Positions 52,801 through 61,738 of a stretch of 64,000 nt of DNA are shown here, piece after piece (within the stretch, counting starts at the first letter, position 1; every line of letters begins with the position of its first letter). The translations under genes were made by a program, and so were the position numbers. Source of the DNA: Saprospiraceae bacterium (GTDB lineage Bacteria; Bacteroidota; Bacteroidia; Chitinophagales; Saprospiraceae); assembly GCA_029263015.1 (NCBI GenBank), contig JAJCYI010000139.1, forward strand, positions 78,724 through 142,723, read 5' to 3'. The notes below the pieces were generated by a model. It worked only from the letters and a program-made list of their open reading frames with translations. It was not told where the DNA came from and ran no database searches.

Positions 52801-54288
52801 TTAAGTGGTGTCCCTGACCATTAGCACACCTGTCCAACCAAATCGTTTTTCAACTTTATAGGCAGGGTTTATTTTGCTTATGCCATTAGGTCGGATGTAG
52901 TAATAGTCGTAAAAAGTATCGGAGCGATATTCTTTTTCATAAATCAACGGTTCACAAAAACTGAAAGGGACGGATTTGAAGTAAAAGTGGGAAGTAGGTT
53001 GGAAAATCCAGTGCATGCCAAGCTTCATGGTGCTGCCTTCTGGTGTTTTTTTATTCAAATATTGGAGCACGGCTCTAGAGTTGGAGTCGTACCACCATTC
53101 TGTAGAATGAGTGAATTGATATGCCCTGACCGCGTGGATTATGCAAAAGGCTGTGACTGCAACAGGCAAAGCCCTGCGGTACCAGTTATTTTTTTCCTGT
53201 AAAAGGTTTTCAAAAAACAAATAAAAAGGGATTGCGGCGAGCGGAATGAATAGCAGTGCCGTGCGGCCCACCAAATAATTGACGCCTAACAAATGGTGCT
53301 GCACAATGGAAGCAACGCTGACCAAAAGCGGCAATAAAAATGCAGCCAGTGTAAATTGAGCTTTGGCATCCTCTGGGGTTTTGAGCATTTTGCGGATAGC
53401 CATCACAAGTCCGAGCGTCAGTGCCAAAACGAACAAGCCGCCCAATACTTCCACATGGTACATGTGCAGGTATTTCACGCCATAAAGACTTCTTTTTACA
53501 CTTGAGCTGAAGGTGTCCCAAAAGGCAGTTGCCCCGTATTCAAACTCCCCCACTTTGCTCAATGTGGTGATGGGCATGTACAAAATGGCGGCCAGCAAAA
53601 TTGACACAATTGCCCCGGCAATGAGCAGGTGTCTCCAGGCATGTAGGTCAGTTTCTATTTTTTTGAAATATTGAAATAGGAATATAATGGTAGTCGCTGC
53701 GATCATGGTGGCATAATAATTCAACAGGGTGTAGTTGCTGAATACTGCCAGCGACGCTCCTATGAACATGCCCCATGCCGCTCCTCTTTGTTTGTTTTTA
53801 ATAAAATCGGCCAGGTAATAAAGGCTCACCATCATGAACGTCATGGCCAAGCCATAGCCCCTTGCGAGGGAAAAGAACTCCAGTAAAAATGGATTTGCGT
53901 TCAGGATGATAAAACCAAAAAGCAACATCCATGAACTGGAGGCCCACATTTTCAGCAGTTTCCAGGAAAAGAAAAGATAAATTACATGCCCCAACAAAGA
54001 TGGCAATCTGATGGCCAGTTCGGAATCACCAAACAACCCAACCGTGCCTTTCATCAGCAGGACATATACAAAGTGCAGATTGGCCGTTTTCCAACAGCCC
54101 GGATCAATGAAACAGGAAAAAATATTGAAGTCCAGCCAGATTCTGTACGAGCCGCTTTCGTCATGAGTCATACAGATCAGGTAGGCACGCAAAACTGTGT
54201 AGGTGAGTAGGGTAATAGCTGACAGCAATGTCAGTGATTTTGGTAGGGTGGCCGATGTGAAGTTGGTTTTTGAATGCGGTTTTGTCAT
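52801..54288 (-). CDS. Polytopic membrane glycosyltransferase (GT39/ArnT-like)
   Basis: 495 residues from the ATG at 54288; an in-frame TTG at 54312 lies inside the promoter box. About eleven hydrophobic helices. The first periplasmic loop carries MTHDESGSYRIW near residues 35-45, where Asp-Glu matches the acidic motif of PMT/ArnT/GT39 enzymes that use lipid-linked sugar donors; RLPSLLGH a little further is also typical. The C-terminal 90 residues are soluble. It probably adds a sugar to a lipid or protein at the outer face of the inner membrane; the acceptor is unknown. A strong hairpin follows its stop. Confidence 0.8.
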   Translation of the reverse strand: MTKPHSKTNFTSATLPKSLTLLSAITLLTYTVLRAYLICMTHDESGSYRIWLDFNIFSCFIDPGCWKTANLHFVYVLLMKGTVGLFGDSELAIRLPSLLGHVIYLFFSWKLLKMWASSSWMLLFGFIILNANPFLLEFFSLARGYGLAMTFMMVSLYYLADFIKNKQRGAAWGMFIGASLAVFSNYTLLNYYATMIAATTIIFLFQYFKKIETDLHAWRHLLIAGAIVSILLAAILYMPITTLSKVGEFEYGATAFWDTFSSSVKRSLYGVKYLHMYHVEVLGGLFVLALTLGLVMAIRKMLKTPEDAKAQFTLAAFLLPLLVSVASIVQHHLLGVNYLVGRTALLFIPLAAIPFYLFFENLLQEKNNWYRRALPVAVTAFCIIHAVRAYQFTHSTEWWYDSNSRAVLQYLNKKTPEGSTMKLGMHWIFQPTSHFYFKSVPFSFCEPLIYEKEYRSDTFYDYYYIRPNGISKINPAYKVEKRFGWTGVLMVRDTT

Positions 54289-54309
54289 GGCTGAATTTTG
54301 TTCCGTTGA

Positions 54310-54317
54310 CAAAACTA
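54310..54317 (-). promoter_or_regulatory. -7 box for the glycosyltransferase gene
   Basis: TAGTTTTG on the minus strand, 22 bases before the ATG at 54288. Confidence 0.5.
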
Positions 54318-54339
54318 CAATTTAGGAATCATACAGAAA

Positions 54340-54380
54340 CACAAAGCCCTGATGGCCGAACCGGTCATCAGGGCTTTGTG
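54340..54380. terminator. Terminator hairpin after psd
   Basis: CACAAAGCCCTGATG (54340-54354) pairs exactly with 54366-54380 and the inner GCC/GGT extends the stem. It is 20 bases beyond the psd stop. The T-run is weak. Confidence 0.65.
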
Positions 54381-54399
54381 ATAAAGAGGCATCATATAA

Positions 54400-55047
54400 T
54401 TATAACCTTGCAATAACCGTCTTGTTGCCCTTTACTTTTTGGCCCATCTTCACTTCGATCTTGGTGCCCAAAGGCAAGAAAAGGTCGACCCTGGAGCCAA
54501 ATTTTATAAAACCAAAATCAGCACCCTGCTTCACAATGTCACCCTCGTTGATGTAGTTGACAATGCGCTTGGCGACTGCCCCAGCAATCTGACGCAGGAG
54601 GACTTCACCCTCACCATTGCCAATTACAACTGTGGTGCGTTCGTTCTCTGTAGAGGATTTGGGATGCCAGGCCACGAGGTATTTGCCAGGGTGGTATCGG
54701 AAATAATTGATCGTTCCACTGATCGGATTACGGTTCACGTGTACATTGGTCGGCGACATGAAAATAGAGACCTGTAGTCGCTTGTCCTCAAAATATTCTC
54801 CTTCGTGTGCTTCTTCAATAACAACTACTTTTCCATCGGCAGGTGCGTAAATGATGTTGTCGTCCGCAATCATTATCTCTCGCCGCGGATTGCGAAAAAA
54901 CTGAAGGACAAGTAGAAACAGTACAACAGAAACAGCGGTGGTCAAAATAAATACTATGGCCCAAAATTTCCAAACAATAAGATTGATGATCGTTAGCAAT
55001 AAAGCAAACGAGATCAAAATCCGGTGGCCTTCTTTATGTATTTTCAT
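54400..55047 (-). CDS. psd: Phosphatidylserine decarboxylase family protein
   Basis: 215 residues, the short proteobacterial/Bacteroidota type II form. Two N-terminal hydrophobic helices (ISFALLLTIINLIVWKFW; FILTTAVSVVLFLLVLQF), then the decarboxylase core with VHVNRNPISGTI and the self-cleavage site FGSRVDLFLP near residue 176, where Gly-Ser is cut to form the pyruvoyl group. It converts phosphatidylserine to phosphatidylethanolamine in the inner membrane. The pssA partner is not adjacent. Promoter box at 55115-55122. Confidence 0.93.
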   Translation of the reverse strand: MKIHKEGHRILISFALLLTIINLIVWKFWAIVFILTTAVSVVLFLLVLQFFRNPRREIMIADDNIIYAPADGKVVVIEEAHEGEYFEDKRLQVSIFMSPTNVHVNRNPISGTINYFRYHPGKYLVAWHPKSSTENERTTVVIGNGEGEVLLRQIAGAVAKRIVNYINEGDIVKQGADFGFIKFGSRVDLFLPLGTKIEVKMGQKVKGNKTVIARL

Positions 55048-55114
55048 TAAATTTCTTTTTAATAGTAATGCAAAAATGAGAGCATTTCTATCGGCGCATT
55101 TAATTTCGGGGGTG

Positions 55115-55122
55115 CAAAGTTA
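55115..55122 (-). promoter_or_regulatory. -7 box for psd
   Basis: TAACTTTG followed by CA on the minus strand, about 68 bases before the ATG at 55047. Confidence 0.5.
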
Positions 55123-55164
55123 TAAAAACATGGAATATGCAAGTATTTAATTCGACCAAAGGTA

Positions 55165-56061
55165 TTAGTACCGATAAACTTCCAGTTTTTTACTAGTCAA
55201 AACATACAACCTGTCTTTATCTACCCAAAGCTTGTTTTCTTTTGAAATACCTTCCGGTAAAAGGATCGGGCTTTGCAGCAACGCTTTCAAATGGAAGGAA
55301 TGTAGTTGCCCTTTTTTGAAAAACAACAACTGGTCGCCAATGACTTGAAAACGTTCCAGCCCCAATAAAGGTAAGGTTTTTAAATATTTGCCAAAAACAT
55401 CGAATATCATAATGCCCACATTGGGGTCGTTTAGAAAAACCTGCTGATCCTTTTCGAGTAAAAAATTGGGTTTGATAAATTGGTTCAGCTCTAGGCTAAG
55501 GTCACTGCTTTGCAAAATGGCGGATCCGTTTTTCCTTATCTTTTTTAAACGGAAATTCACAGCATCGTATAACCAAATATTTCCGTCGCTTGCCATCCCT
55601 ACAGCATCCACTCCAAACAATCCAAGGTTAAATAAGTTGAACTGACCAGCAAGGTTCATGGTCCTGTCAAGGGTGATAATGTTCTGGTAATCAGGATAAA
55701 AAAGCAGCAAATTGAATGGGTCAGTTGCGTCAATATGGGTCGGCACTCCCAGTGTTTTATTGATGTATTGAAACTGCTTTGTGCCGTCCGAACTCAGTTT
55801 GACCACCTCGTTTTTGCGGGAAATATAATAGATATTCTGGAGCTTGTCCGTTGTGAAATCGCTAGCCTCTATGTCAATTCTGAACAATAGTTTGTATTGA
55901 CTATCTGCGGGTTGGGGGGAAGGAGTTTTGTCGGGGTAGATGGATTGACCACAAGCATTTGAAAAAATAAAAAATAAGCAGGTGTATGCCAAGTACCGGA
56001 GGCCCTTGGAGCAAGCGAAACTTATTATATGAGTCAGTTTACTTCCCAAAAACAGTCCCAT
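55165..56061 (-). CDS. Probable lipoprotein with beta-propeller-like repeats, unknown function
   Basis: 298 residues from the Met of MGLFLGSKL; earlier in-frame Mets (56112, 56067) would extend further into the upstream lpxH gene. A hydrophobic segment LAYTCLFFIFSNAC ends in Cys and may be a lipobox. The remainder shows repeated beta units typical of six-bladed propellers (KLQNIYYISRKNEVVKLSSDG; NIITLDRTMNLAGQFNL; NIWLYDAVNFRLKKIRKNG; QVFLNDPNVGIMIFDVFGK). No named family. Its start overlaps the 3' end of lpxH, so the two are translationally coupled, which points to an envelope function. Confidence 0.75.
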   Translation of the reverse strand: MGLFLGSKLTHIISFACSKGLRYLAYTCLFFIFSNACGQSIYPDKTPSPQPADSQYKLLFRIDIEASDFTTDKLQNIYYISRKNEVVKLSSDGTKQFQYINKTLGVPTHIDATDPFNLLLFYPDYQNIITLDRTMNLAGQFNLFNLGLFGVDAVGMASDGNIWLYDAVNFRLKKIRKNGSAILQSSDLSLELNQFIKPNFLLEKDQQVFLNDPNVGIMIFDVFGKYLKTLPLLGLERFQVIGDQLLFFKKGQLHSFHLKALLQSPILLPEGISKENKLWVDKDRLYVLTSKKLEVYRY

Positions 56062-56824
56062 CTTCATTTTCAAAAAATTTAATGGCCAATTGCTCCCCAT
56101 CAAAAACAGCATATGAGTTGTAGTTGATCCATTCTCCTAAGTTAATGTAACGACTGTTGCCGTTTTTTAGCGTGTGGTCAATTGGCAAGTGACGGTGGCC
56201 GAAAATGAAATAGTCAAAATCCCCCTGTATCAGTTGTTCGTTACAAAATTGTACCAAACGCTCCTTTTGTTCACCGAGAAATTGAGGTTTTGGAGGATGT
56301 GCCTGCCTGCTGGAGCCAGATGAAAAGCGCATGAGCCAAAGCCCGAAATTAGGATGCAACCGCTCAAAAAGCCACTGGCAGATTGGGTTGCCAAATACCC
56401 ATTTTATGAACTTATAACCATAATCACCAGGCCCCAGGCCATCGCCGTGGCCGATGTAAAATTTCTTGCCGTTTATTTCCCGGATAATTGGTTTCCTGTA
56501 AATGGGGATGTCGAATTCGTCTTCCAGGTATCGGAACATCCACATGTCGTGGTTGCCAGTGAAAAAATAGATGGGAAGCCCATTGTCCCGTAGCTCGGCC
56601 AACTTGCCCAATAACCGAACAAAGCCTTTCGGTACCACTTGTTTATACTCAAACCAATAATCAAAAACGTCCCCGACGAGGTACAGTTCTTTGGCATCTT
56701 TGACGATTTCGTCGAGCCACCGCACGATCTGTTTTTCCCTATCCCTGCTGGTCAAACGGCCGTCAGTTCCCAAATGGAAATCGCTTACGAAGTAGGTTTT
56801 TAAATTTTGTTGTTGGTTGGTCAT
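56039..56824 (-). CDS. lpxH: UDP-2,3-diacylglucosamine diphosphatase (LpxH family)
   Basis: 261 residues of the calcineurin-like phosphoesterase fold. Metal-binding motifs in order: SDFHLG (14-19), GDVFDYW (near 50-56), FTGNHDMW (near 89-96), GHGDGLG (near 126-132) and FGHRHLP (near 211-217). LpxH removes UMP from UDP-2,3-diacylglucosamine to give lipid X in lipid A synthesis. The family is often annotated as an LpxH-like hydrolase in Bacteroidota, so lipid A use is likely but not certain. It overlaps the downstream propeller lipoprotein gene and follows the four-helix-bundle gene by 18 bases. Confidence 0.92.
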   Translation of the reverse strand: MTNQQQNLKTYFVSDFHLGTDGRLTSRDREKQIVRWLDEIVKDAKELYLVGDVFDYWFEYKQVVPKGFVRLLGKLAELRDNGLPIYFFTGNHDMWMFRYLEDEFDIPIYRKPIIREINGKKFYIGHGDGLGPGDYGYKFIKWVFGNPICQWLFERLHPNFGLWLMRFSSGSSRQAHPPKPQFLGEQKERLVQFCNEQLIQGDFDYFIFGHRHLPIDHTLKNGNSRYINLGEWINYNSYAVFDGEQLAIKFFENEDGTVFGK

Positions 56825-56842
56825 TGATAATTGTTGGGGCGG

Positions 56843-57223
56843 CTATTTTGTCAAATTAGCGTTGGTAGCTTTTATCAGGGCGTTTATTCCTTTCGGCAAT
56901 TTATCCAATTCTTTGAATATGTGACCGTATTGGGCTTCGGTCAAAAGACCCCTCGTCTTTGATTTTTCATTCCAGTCAAAGGACTCCCTCGTCGAGCCTT
57001 GTGCATATCGGTAAAACTTGGTTTTGTCCTTTTTGTGATACCTCCCAAACCCTTCCGCAATATTGGCTGAAATACTGTCAACTGCCCTTACAAACTGATC
57101 CCCCACTGTTTTCTTTGCAAACCAATCCCATTCTATGACAATGTCCCAGATGTAATTCGACAAATGAAAAGCATTTTTATAAGCCTTTATTTCACCCAAT
57201 TTCAAATAGTGTTTTTGTTCCAT
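56843..57223 (-). CDS. Four-helix-bundle protein (S23/IVS type)
   Basis: 126 residues from the ATG at 57223. Contains the motif DSISANIAEGFGRYHKKDKTKFY (in part: ISANIAEGFGR), the hallmark of the family first seen in 23S rRNA intervening sequences and common as single genes in Bacteroidota. Four amphipathic helices, positively charged face, forms pentamers in known structures. It is not in an rRNA gene here. It lies 18 bases upstream of lpxH, on the same strand. Molecular role unknown. Confidence 0.9.
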   Translation of the reverse strand: MEQKHYLKLGEIKAYKNAFHLSNYIWDIVIEWDWFAKKTVGDQFVRAVDSISANIAEGFGRYHKKDKTKFYRYAQGSTRESFDWNEKSKTRGLLTEAQYGHIFKELDKLPKGINALIKATNANLTK

Positions 57224-57330
57224 ATAAGGTATGTTTGATTTACGGGTTAATAAACAACGAACAATCTTCAATCAACAACCTCTTCTCCTTTCTGCGAAGT
57301 TCTGCTATTTTAGCCGAAATTTTTATCGCT

Positions 57331-58254
57331 TTGCATAACCCAGATAAATTCAGGATTTTTTACAACCAGACCATCCACCCAGAGCTGATGCGCCTGGACA
57401 AGCAGCGCAGGCGCATGTTGCGGCGGATTTTTCTTTCCCTTTTGCTGATGGTCGGGGTGGCCACATTGCTTTATTCTGTGCAGATTTTGATGGTGGCCCT
57501 GATCTCGGCCATCCCTTTTGTGATTTACATTTACAATCAATTCAAATTAATCAATAAATTCAAGGCCGATTTCAAGCCCAGGGTGGTGGAGTTGATCCTC
57601 GATTTTATCGACGACGACCTTTTATTCGGTGATTTGAAATACAAAGCGAAAGGCAAAATATCGATAGACCGATTTTTAAGGAGCAATATATTTGGTGTGC
57701 GCCCAGCGGTGTATCAAGGAGAGGACTACATCGAAGGCCGGATCGGGGATGTGGAGTTTGAAATGTGCGAATTACTGGTGGAAGAATTTTCCAGGGTTAG
57801 GAAGCGGCTTGATCTCGTTTTTAGGGGCATTTTTGTGCGGGCAAAATTCTTCTATCCGCTGAACGGAGCATTATTGGTTCTGCCAAGGGCCACCTTGCCG
57901 CAGCGGTCCGAAGCCCTAAAATCTTTTATCCGGTACAATGGCCAGGTAATGGATCCATTCGTCAGGCATAAAAAATTCCTGGAAACCTACACGGTATATG
58001 GTTCAATGAATACTAAAGTTGGAGAACTCCTGCCGGAAGAACTTATGGACTTCATTCTTGCTTCAAAGGAAAAGACGGGGGAAATCCAACTGTCGATTTT
58101 TAATGAAAACTGTTACATCGCCATCACCAATGAAAAGGACATCTTGGAACCCAAAATTTTCCAATCGAATGTCAGCTTTGAACTGGTGCGGGAATTTTAT
58201 GATGATATTTATGCAGCACTTTTCATTGTGACCGCATTGGACAAGGCGCACTGA
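57331..58254 (+). CDS. DUF3137 family membrane protein
   Basis: About 308 residues if it begins at the TTG at 57331, which aligns with the usual family N-terminus (FRIFYNQTIHPEL); no ATG fits before 57388. Two hydrophobic helices at about 25-65, then a soluble domain with GRIGDVEFEMCELLVEE and VFRGIFVRAKF, the DUF3137 core also resembling GRAM/PH-like Galanin-type folds; the exact fold is not certain. Function unknown. It is followed by a word array and a terminator shared with the tRNA-Cys gene on the other strand. Confidence 0.8.
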   Translation: MHNPDKFRIFYNQTIHPELMRLDKQRRRMLRRIFLSLLLMVGVATLLYSVQILMVALISAIPFVIYIYNQFKLINKFKADFKPRVVELILDFIDDDLLFGDLKYKAKGKISIDRFLRSNIFGVRPAVYQGEDYIEGRIGDVEFEMCELLVEEFSRVRKRLDLVFRGIFVRAKFFYPLNGALLVLPRATLPQRSEALKSFIRYNGQVMDPFVRHKKFLETYTVYGSMNTKVGELLPEELMDFILASKEKTGEIQLSIFNENCYIAITNEKDILEPKIFQSNVSFELVREFYDDIYAALFIVTALDKAH

Positions 58255-58262
58255 TGGAGGAT

Positions 58263-58366
58263 GCAATAGGCAGTAGGCAGTTTTTGGGGACGACAAAAAA
58301 AGCCCCTCCGGAAATCAATTCCAGAGGGGCTTTCGGCTGCCGACTGCTTACTGTCCACTGCCGACT
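58263..58366. repeat. Heptad word palindrome (CAGTAGG) enclosing a terminator
   Basis: Left arm CAATAGG, CAGTAGG, CAGTTTT; right arm CGACTGC, TTACTGT, CCACTGC, CGACTAA. The terminator hairpin 58299-58333 forms the loop. Word close to that at 36778-36875. Confidence 0.6.
58299..58333. terminator. Bidirectional terminator between DUF3137 gene and tRNA-Cys
   Basis: AAAGCCCCTC (58299-58308) pairs with GAGGGGCTTT (58324-58333), with inner GGAA/TTCC; AAAAAA precedes it, giving a T-run on the minus strand. Confidence 0.8.
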
Positions 58367-58374
58367 AAAAAGAG

Positions 58375-58445
58375 AGGTCGGTGGCGGATTCGAACCGCCG
58401 TACGAGGTTTTGCAGACCTCTGCCTAGCCACTCGGCCAACCGACC
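58375..58445 (-). tRNA. tRNA-Cys (anticodon GCA)
   Basis: 71 nt on the minus strand. Acceptor stem GGTCGGT/ACCGACC is perfect; anticodon loop CTGCAAA with GCA; T arm GGCGGTTCGAATCCGCC. The discriminator base is U73, a CysRS identity element. CCA is not encoded. Confidence 0.97.
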
Positions 58446-58483
58446 ATTTTTGTTAATCTCAACCTCTTTTGGTTAAGCGGCTG

Positions 58484-58515
58484 CAAATGTAAATAACTTT
58501 TTTGCAGGTTGTCAA
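58484..58515 (-). promoter_or_regulatory. Complete -33/-7 promoter of tRNA-Cys
   Basis: On the minus strand TTGAC (58515-58511), 19-base spacer, TACATTTG (58491-58484) and C. It is the only promoter in the window with both boxes clear. Confidence 0.7.
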
Positions 58516-58581
58516 CCCTTCTGGGAAATATCACATTAAATTATTTTCTTCCTGAAAAAGTTTCTGTAGTAGCCTGATTCT

Positions 58582-60309
58582 TTACCTGAGGAGCATGACA
58601 TATCCACTTTTTTCTGCCTGCTCGCCGCTTTCCAAGGTAAGTACGATTCGATATACGTAAACCCCTTGTGGAAGTTTCTTCCCGTCTTTTTTCCCTTTCC
58701 AACCATCGTCAGGGTCATCGACTGAGAAGACGGCGTCGCCGTAACGGTCAAAAATCTGCATTTCATATTGAGCAATACTACCTGAAAGAATGACGGGTTT
58801 GAATTCTTGATTGAAACCATCGGGGGCAAGGGCGTTTGGGGTGAAAATTTTTATTTCCTGATCGAAACAAAGTACATTGGAGCGGCTTATAATATTGATC
58901 GAGACACCATTTGGGGATAGGACTTCCCCCGTCGCTTCGATGTAATAGCAGATCGTGCCATCAGCTATGTCTGAGATGTCAAAATTATCTTCAAATGAGA
59001 AATTGTTGCTGCTAACCGTGCCAATCAAAGTTTCGCCCCCATTTGATATGCGAGTTATTTCATAATCAAAAACAACAGCATTGTCGATCTCCAGTGGCGT
59101 CCAGTTAAGTTGGCTGGCGGTTGTATTTAATTGATTGCCTGTTAAATAAATGGTGGAGCCGATTGTTGAGGAAAGCTGGTTGTCGCAGCTATCTTTCACC
59201 AAAACTTGGTAGGTCTGTCTTCCCAGTCCAGCATTTGCATTTTGATCCAAGTATTGGTTGAATGCTGGTAGTGGGCTTTGAGGATTTTCCGTGGAAATGA
59301 TTTCAAAACCACCATTCACATTCAAACGAAAAACGTCGACTTGGGCAACATCAGCGGCTTCGTTTTTACCCCAGTTTATGGTAACGCTGTTATCAGCTTC
59401 AACATTTACATTGACAATGAAGAGTTCGTTGATCGGCTGCACGAAATCAGCGCTGACACAAAATTCGTTCGACCTGGAAATTTCTCCCGTGTTATTTTCA
59501 ATAGCCTGAATAATGAAGCAATATGAATCACCATTATTAACCTCAGTGAAAAGAAATGAATTTGTATTTGGCGGAATTGTATTATAAAAAATGGGCGTGT
59601 TTCCATTAGTGCCAATCCAAATTTCCTGTGAGCCTATTCCATTTGACCAGTTCTCATACAAATTCCAGTTCAAAGAAATATTGCACCTCGTTGGCTCACC
59701 TTCGAGGAAAATTGTATGGTGCTCCAGGTCAAAAATGCTGGTATTGCCGCATCGGTCAAGCGCATTTACAAAATAGGATTCCGACTCCATGTCTGGTTCA
59801 GCATTGGCGTCGAGGTACGTGTTCGTGCCGACGGGAATCGTGTCGATTGGTACTACCCCGATCGGATCACGTCTGTAGATAATGTAGTCAGAGACTTCTG
59901 GCGAAGGGCTATCTTCCCAACTTAATAACACATCCCCCCCATTCACAGTCACACGTTTCAAAGAGGAAACTTGTGGAGGCCTGCTGTCCAGTGTGTCAGA
60001 AGAGAACAGGAGAAATCCAGGACAATCATGATTGCTTTGGAGAAAATAATAGCGGAGCGCTCCTGAAGGATTGGGATGATGAAAAAAAGTTTGGCCAGGA
60101 TTGCTCACGGAAGTGAGTAAAGAAAAAGGGCCGTTTATATCGTTGCTGGTGTAAATGTCATAACTGATAAACGGACCACAGTTATTCACTGGCAATTCCC
60201 AGAAAAGGGTGTCTCCTTTTACACAAAGAAAATCCGGCGGGATGATCTGTGCCTGTAAATAACCAGAAAACAGGCTGGTGAAAACAATGACTGTAAAATA
60301 TTTTTTCAT
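58582..60309 (-). CDS. Secreted fibronectin-like protein with T9SS type B sorting domain
   Basis: 575 residues. Signal peptide 1-20 (YFTVIVFTSLFSGYLQAQ). The middle holds about four fibronectin type III-like domains of roughly 100 residues (SWEDSPSPEVSDYIIYRRD; SLNWNLYENWSNGIGSQEIWIG; INWGKNEAADVAQVDVFR; LNWTPLEIDNAVVFDYEI). The last 80 residues are the gliding-associated domain, here with NALAPDGFNQEFKP in place of the more usual FSPNGDGxND and ending GYVMLLR. No catalytic domain. It shares only the sorting domain with the three giants and is likely surface exposed. Confidence 0.88.
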   Translation of the reverse strand: MKKYFTVIVFTSLFSGYLQAQIIPPDFLCVKGDTLFWELPVNNCGPFISYDIYTSNDINGPFSLLTSVSNPGQTFFHHPNPSGALRYYFLQSNHDCPGFLLFSSDTLDSRPPQVSSLKRVTVNGGDVLLSWEDSPSPEVSDYIIYRRDPIGVVPIDTIPVGTNTYLDANAEPDMESESYFVNALDRCGNTSIFDLEHHTIFLEGEPTRCNISLNWNLYENWSNGIGSQEIWIGTNGNTPIFYNTIPPNTNSFLFTEVNNGDSYCFIIQAIENNTGEISRSNEFCVSADFVQPINELFIVNVNVEADNSVTINWGKNEAADVAQVDVFRLNVNGGFEIISTENPQSPLPAFNQYLDQNANAGLGRQTYQVLVKDSCDNQLSSTIGSTIYLTGNQLNTTASQLNWTPLEIDNAVVFDYEITRISNGGETLIGTVSSNNFSFEDNFDISDIADGTICYYIEATGEVLSPNGVSINIISRSNVLCFDQEIKIFTPNALAPDGFNQEFKPVILSGSIAQYEMQIFDRYGDAVFSVDDPDDGWKGKKDGKKLPQGVYVYRIVLTLESGEQAEKSGYVMLLR

Positions 60310-60484
60310 GTATCCTAAAATGGCTGTAAAGTTATGAGCGTTGTCTGTCCTTTGTTTAGATAGAGCAAAATGATTTTCTCACGTAATCCTTTCAACGAAA
60401 ATATTTTCTAATCATTTCATCAGGAAAATTGAGGAAGTGTTCGCAACTTTGCACGAGGCCAAATTTTTATACCTTGGCATTTTT

Positions 60485-60526
60485 AAAAAGTAAAAAGTAA
60501 AAAGTAAAAAGTAAAAAGTAAAAAGT
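60485..60526. repeat. Perfect six-unit heptad array (AAAAAGT)6
   Basis: Six identical 7-base units in the gap before the oxidoreductase gene. It is the only word array here with all units identical and without an opposing arm. Confidence 0.85.
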
Positions 60527-60544
60527 ATGTCAGGGGTGCGGTTT

Positions 60545-60578
60545 CTAATCACTAGTCACTATTCTACTAATCACTAAA
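60545..60578. repeat. Heptad array (TAATCAC)
   Basis: TAATCAC, TAGTCAC, TATTCTAC, TAATCAC, TAAAC, ending seven bases before the oxidoreductase ATG. Confidence 0.5.
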
Positions 60579-60584
60579 CAAAAA

Positions 60585-61736
60585 ATGAAACGGAAAATAC
60601 GAATGGGCATGGTCGGCGGCGGACGGGGCGCTTTTATTGGGGCGGTACACCGCATGGCCGCTGCCCTCGATGGGCAGATCGAACTCGTCTGCGGGGCATT
60701 CAGCTCAAGTCCTGAAAAATCTAAACTTTCGGGGGAAGACCTTTTTTTATCATCTGGCCGGGCTTATGGAAGCTATGCGGAAATGATTGATAAGGAAAAG
60801 CGTTTGCCGGAAGGTGAACGGATGGACTTTGTGTCCATCGTCACTCCAAATCACTTGCATTTTGGCCCAGCAAAATTGGCGTTGGAAAATGGGTTTCATG
60901 TGGTGTGCGACAAGCCCCTTTGTTTCAACATGGAAGAGGCGAAGGCCCTGCAAAAGCTGGTGGAAGAAACAAAACTTCTTTTCGCGCTCACACATAATTA
61001 TACGGGTTATCCAATGGTGAAACAAGCTAGGGCAATGGTGAAAAATGGTGACATTGGCGACATCCGGAAAATAATTGTTGAATATCCACAAGGCTGGCTC
61101 TCCACCAAATTGGAAGACTCTGACCAAAAGCAGGCTGCCTGGCGCACCGACCCCAAACGTTCCGGCATTGCTGGGGCGATGGGCGACATCGGTACGCATG
61201 CCGAGAACCTTGCCGAATATATTACCGGTCTGCAAATCACCGAGATGTGTGCTGATATTTCCACCTTTGTGGATGGCCGTCGCCTCGATGATGATGGCAA
61301 TGTGCTCCTCCATTTTGACAATGGTGCAAAAGGCATTCTCCACGCCAGCCAGATTGCCGCAGGAGAAGAGAACAACCTGAATATTCGAATATACGGTACC
61401 AAAGCTGGACTTCAATGGTTTCAAATGGAACCAAATACTTTATATGTGAAATGGCTCGACAAGCCAATGGAATTACTTCGGACTGGGGTGGGTGAGTTGT
61501 ACCCCTCGGCGCAGGCGCACGCTCGGATTCCGGGAGGCCACCCTGAAGGTTACCTAGAAGCATTTGCCAATATTTATAGAAACTTTGCTTATTGCCTACA
61601 AGCCCGTTTGGCAGGCGTGGAAGTTGATGAAATTTACAAGGATTTCCCAACTGTTCACGATGGCGTTCGGGGAATGCAGTTTGTCGAGTCGGTCATTAAA
61701 TCAGGTAAGAGCGAAGCAAAGTGGGTTAAATTTTAA
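60585..61736 (+). CDS. Gfo/Idh/MocA family oxidoreductase
   Basis: 383 residues. N-terminal Rossmann domain with GMVGGGRGAFIGAVHR (8-23) for NAD(P), then VTPNHLHFGPAKLALENG and the family's catalytic-lysine motif CDKPLCFNMEEA (near 108-119, Lys110). The C-terminal alpha/beta domain contains MGDIGTHAENLAEYITG (near 202-218), with His as the usual catalytic/metal-adjacent residue. Members oxidise sugars or inositol-like polyols; the substrate cannot be told. Cytosolic. Followed by the RidA-type gene on the same strand with a word palindrome between them. Confidence 0.93.
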   Translation: MKRKIRMGMVGGGRGAFIGAVHRMAAALDGQIELVCGAFSSSPEKSKLSGEDLFLSSGRAYGSYAEMIDKEKRLPEGERMDFVSIVTPNHLHFGPAKLALENGFHVVCDKPLCFNMEEAKALQKLVEETKLLFALTHNYTGYPMVKQARAMVKNGDIGDIRKIIVEYPQGWLSTKLEDSDQKQAAWRTDPKRSGIAGAMGDIGTHAENLAEYITGLQITEMCADISTFVDGRRLDDDGNVLLHFDNGAKGILHASQIAAGEENNLNIRIYGTKAGLQWFQMEPNTLYVKWLDKPMELLRTGVGELYPSAQAHARIPGGHPEGYLEAFANIYRNFAYCLQARLAGVEVDEIYKDFPTVHDGVRGMQFVESVIKSGKSEAKWVKF

Positions 61737-61738
61737 GG

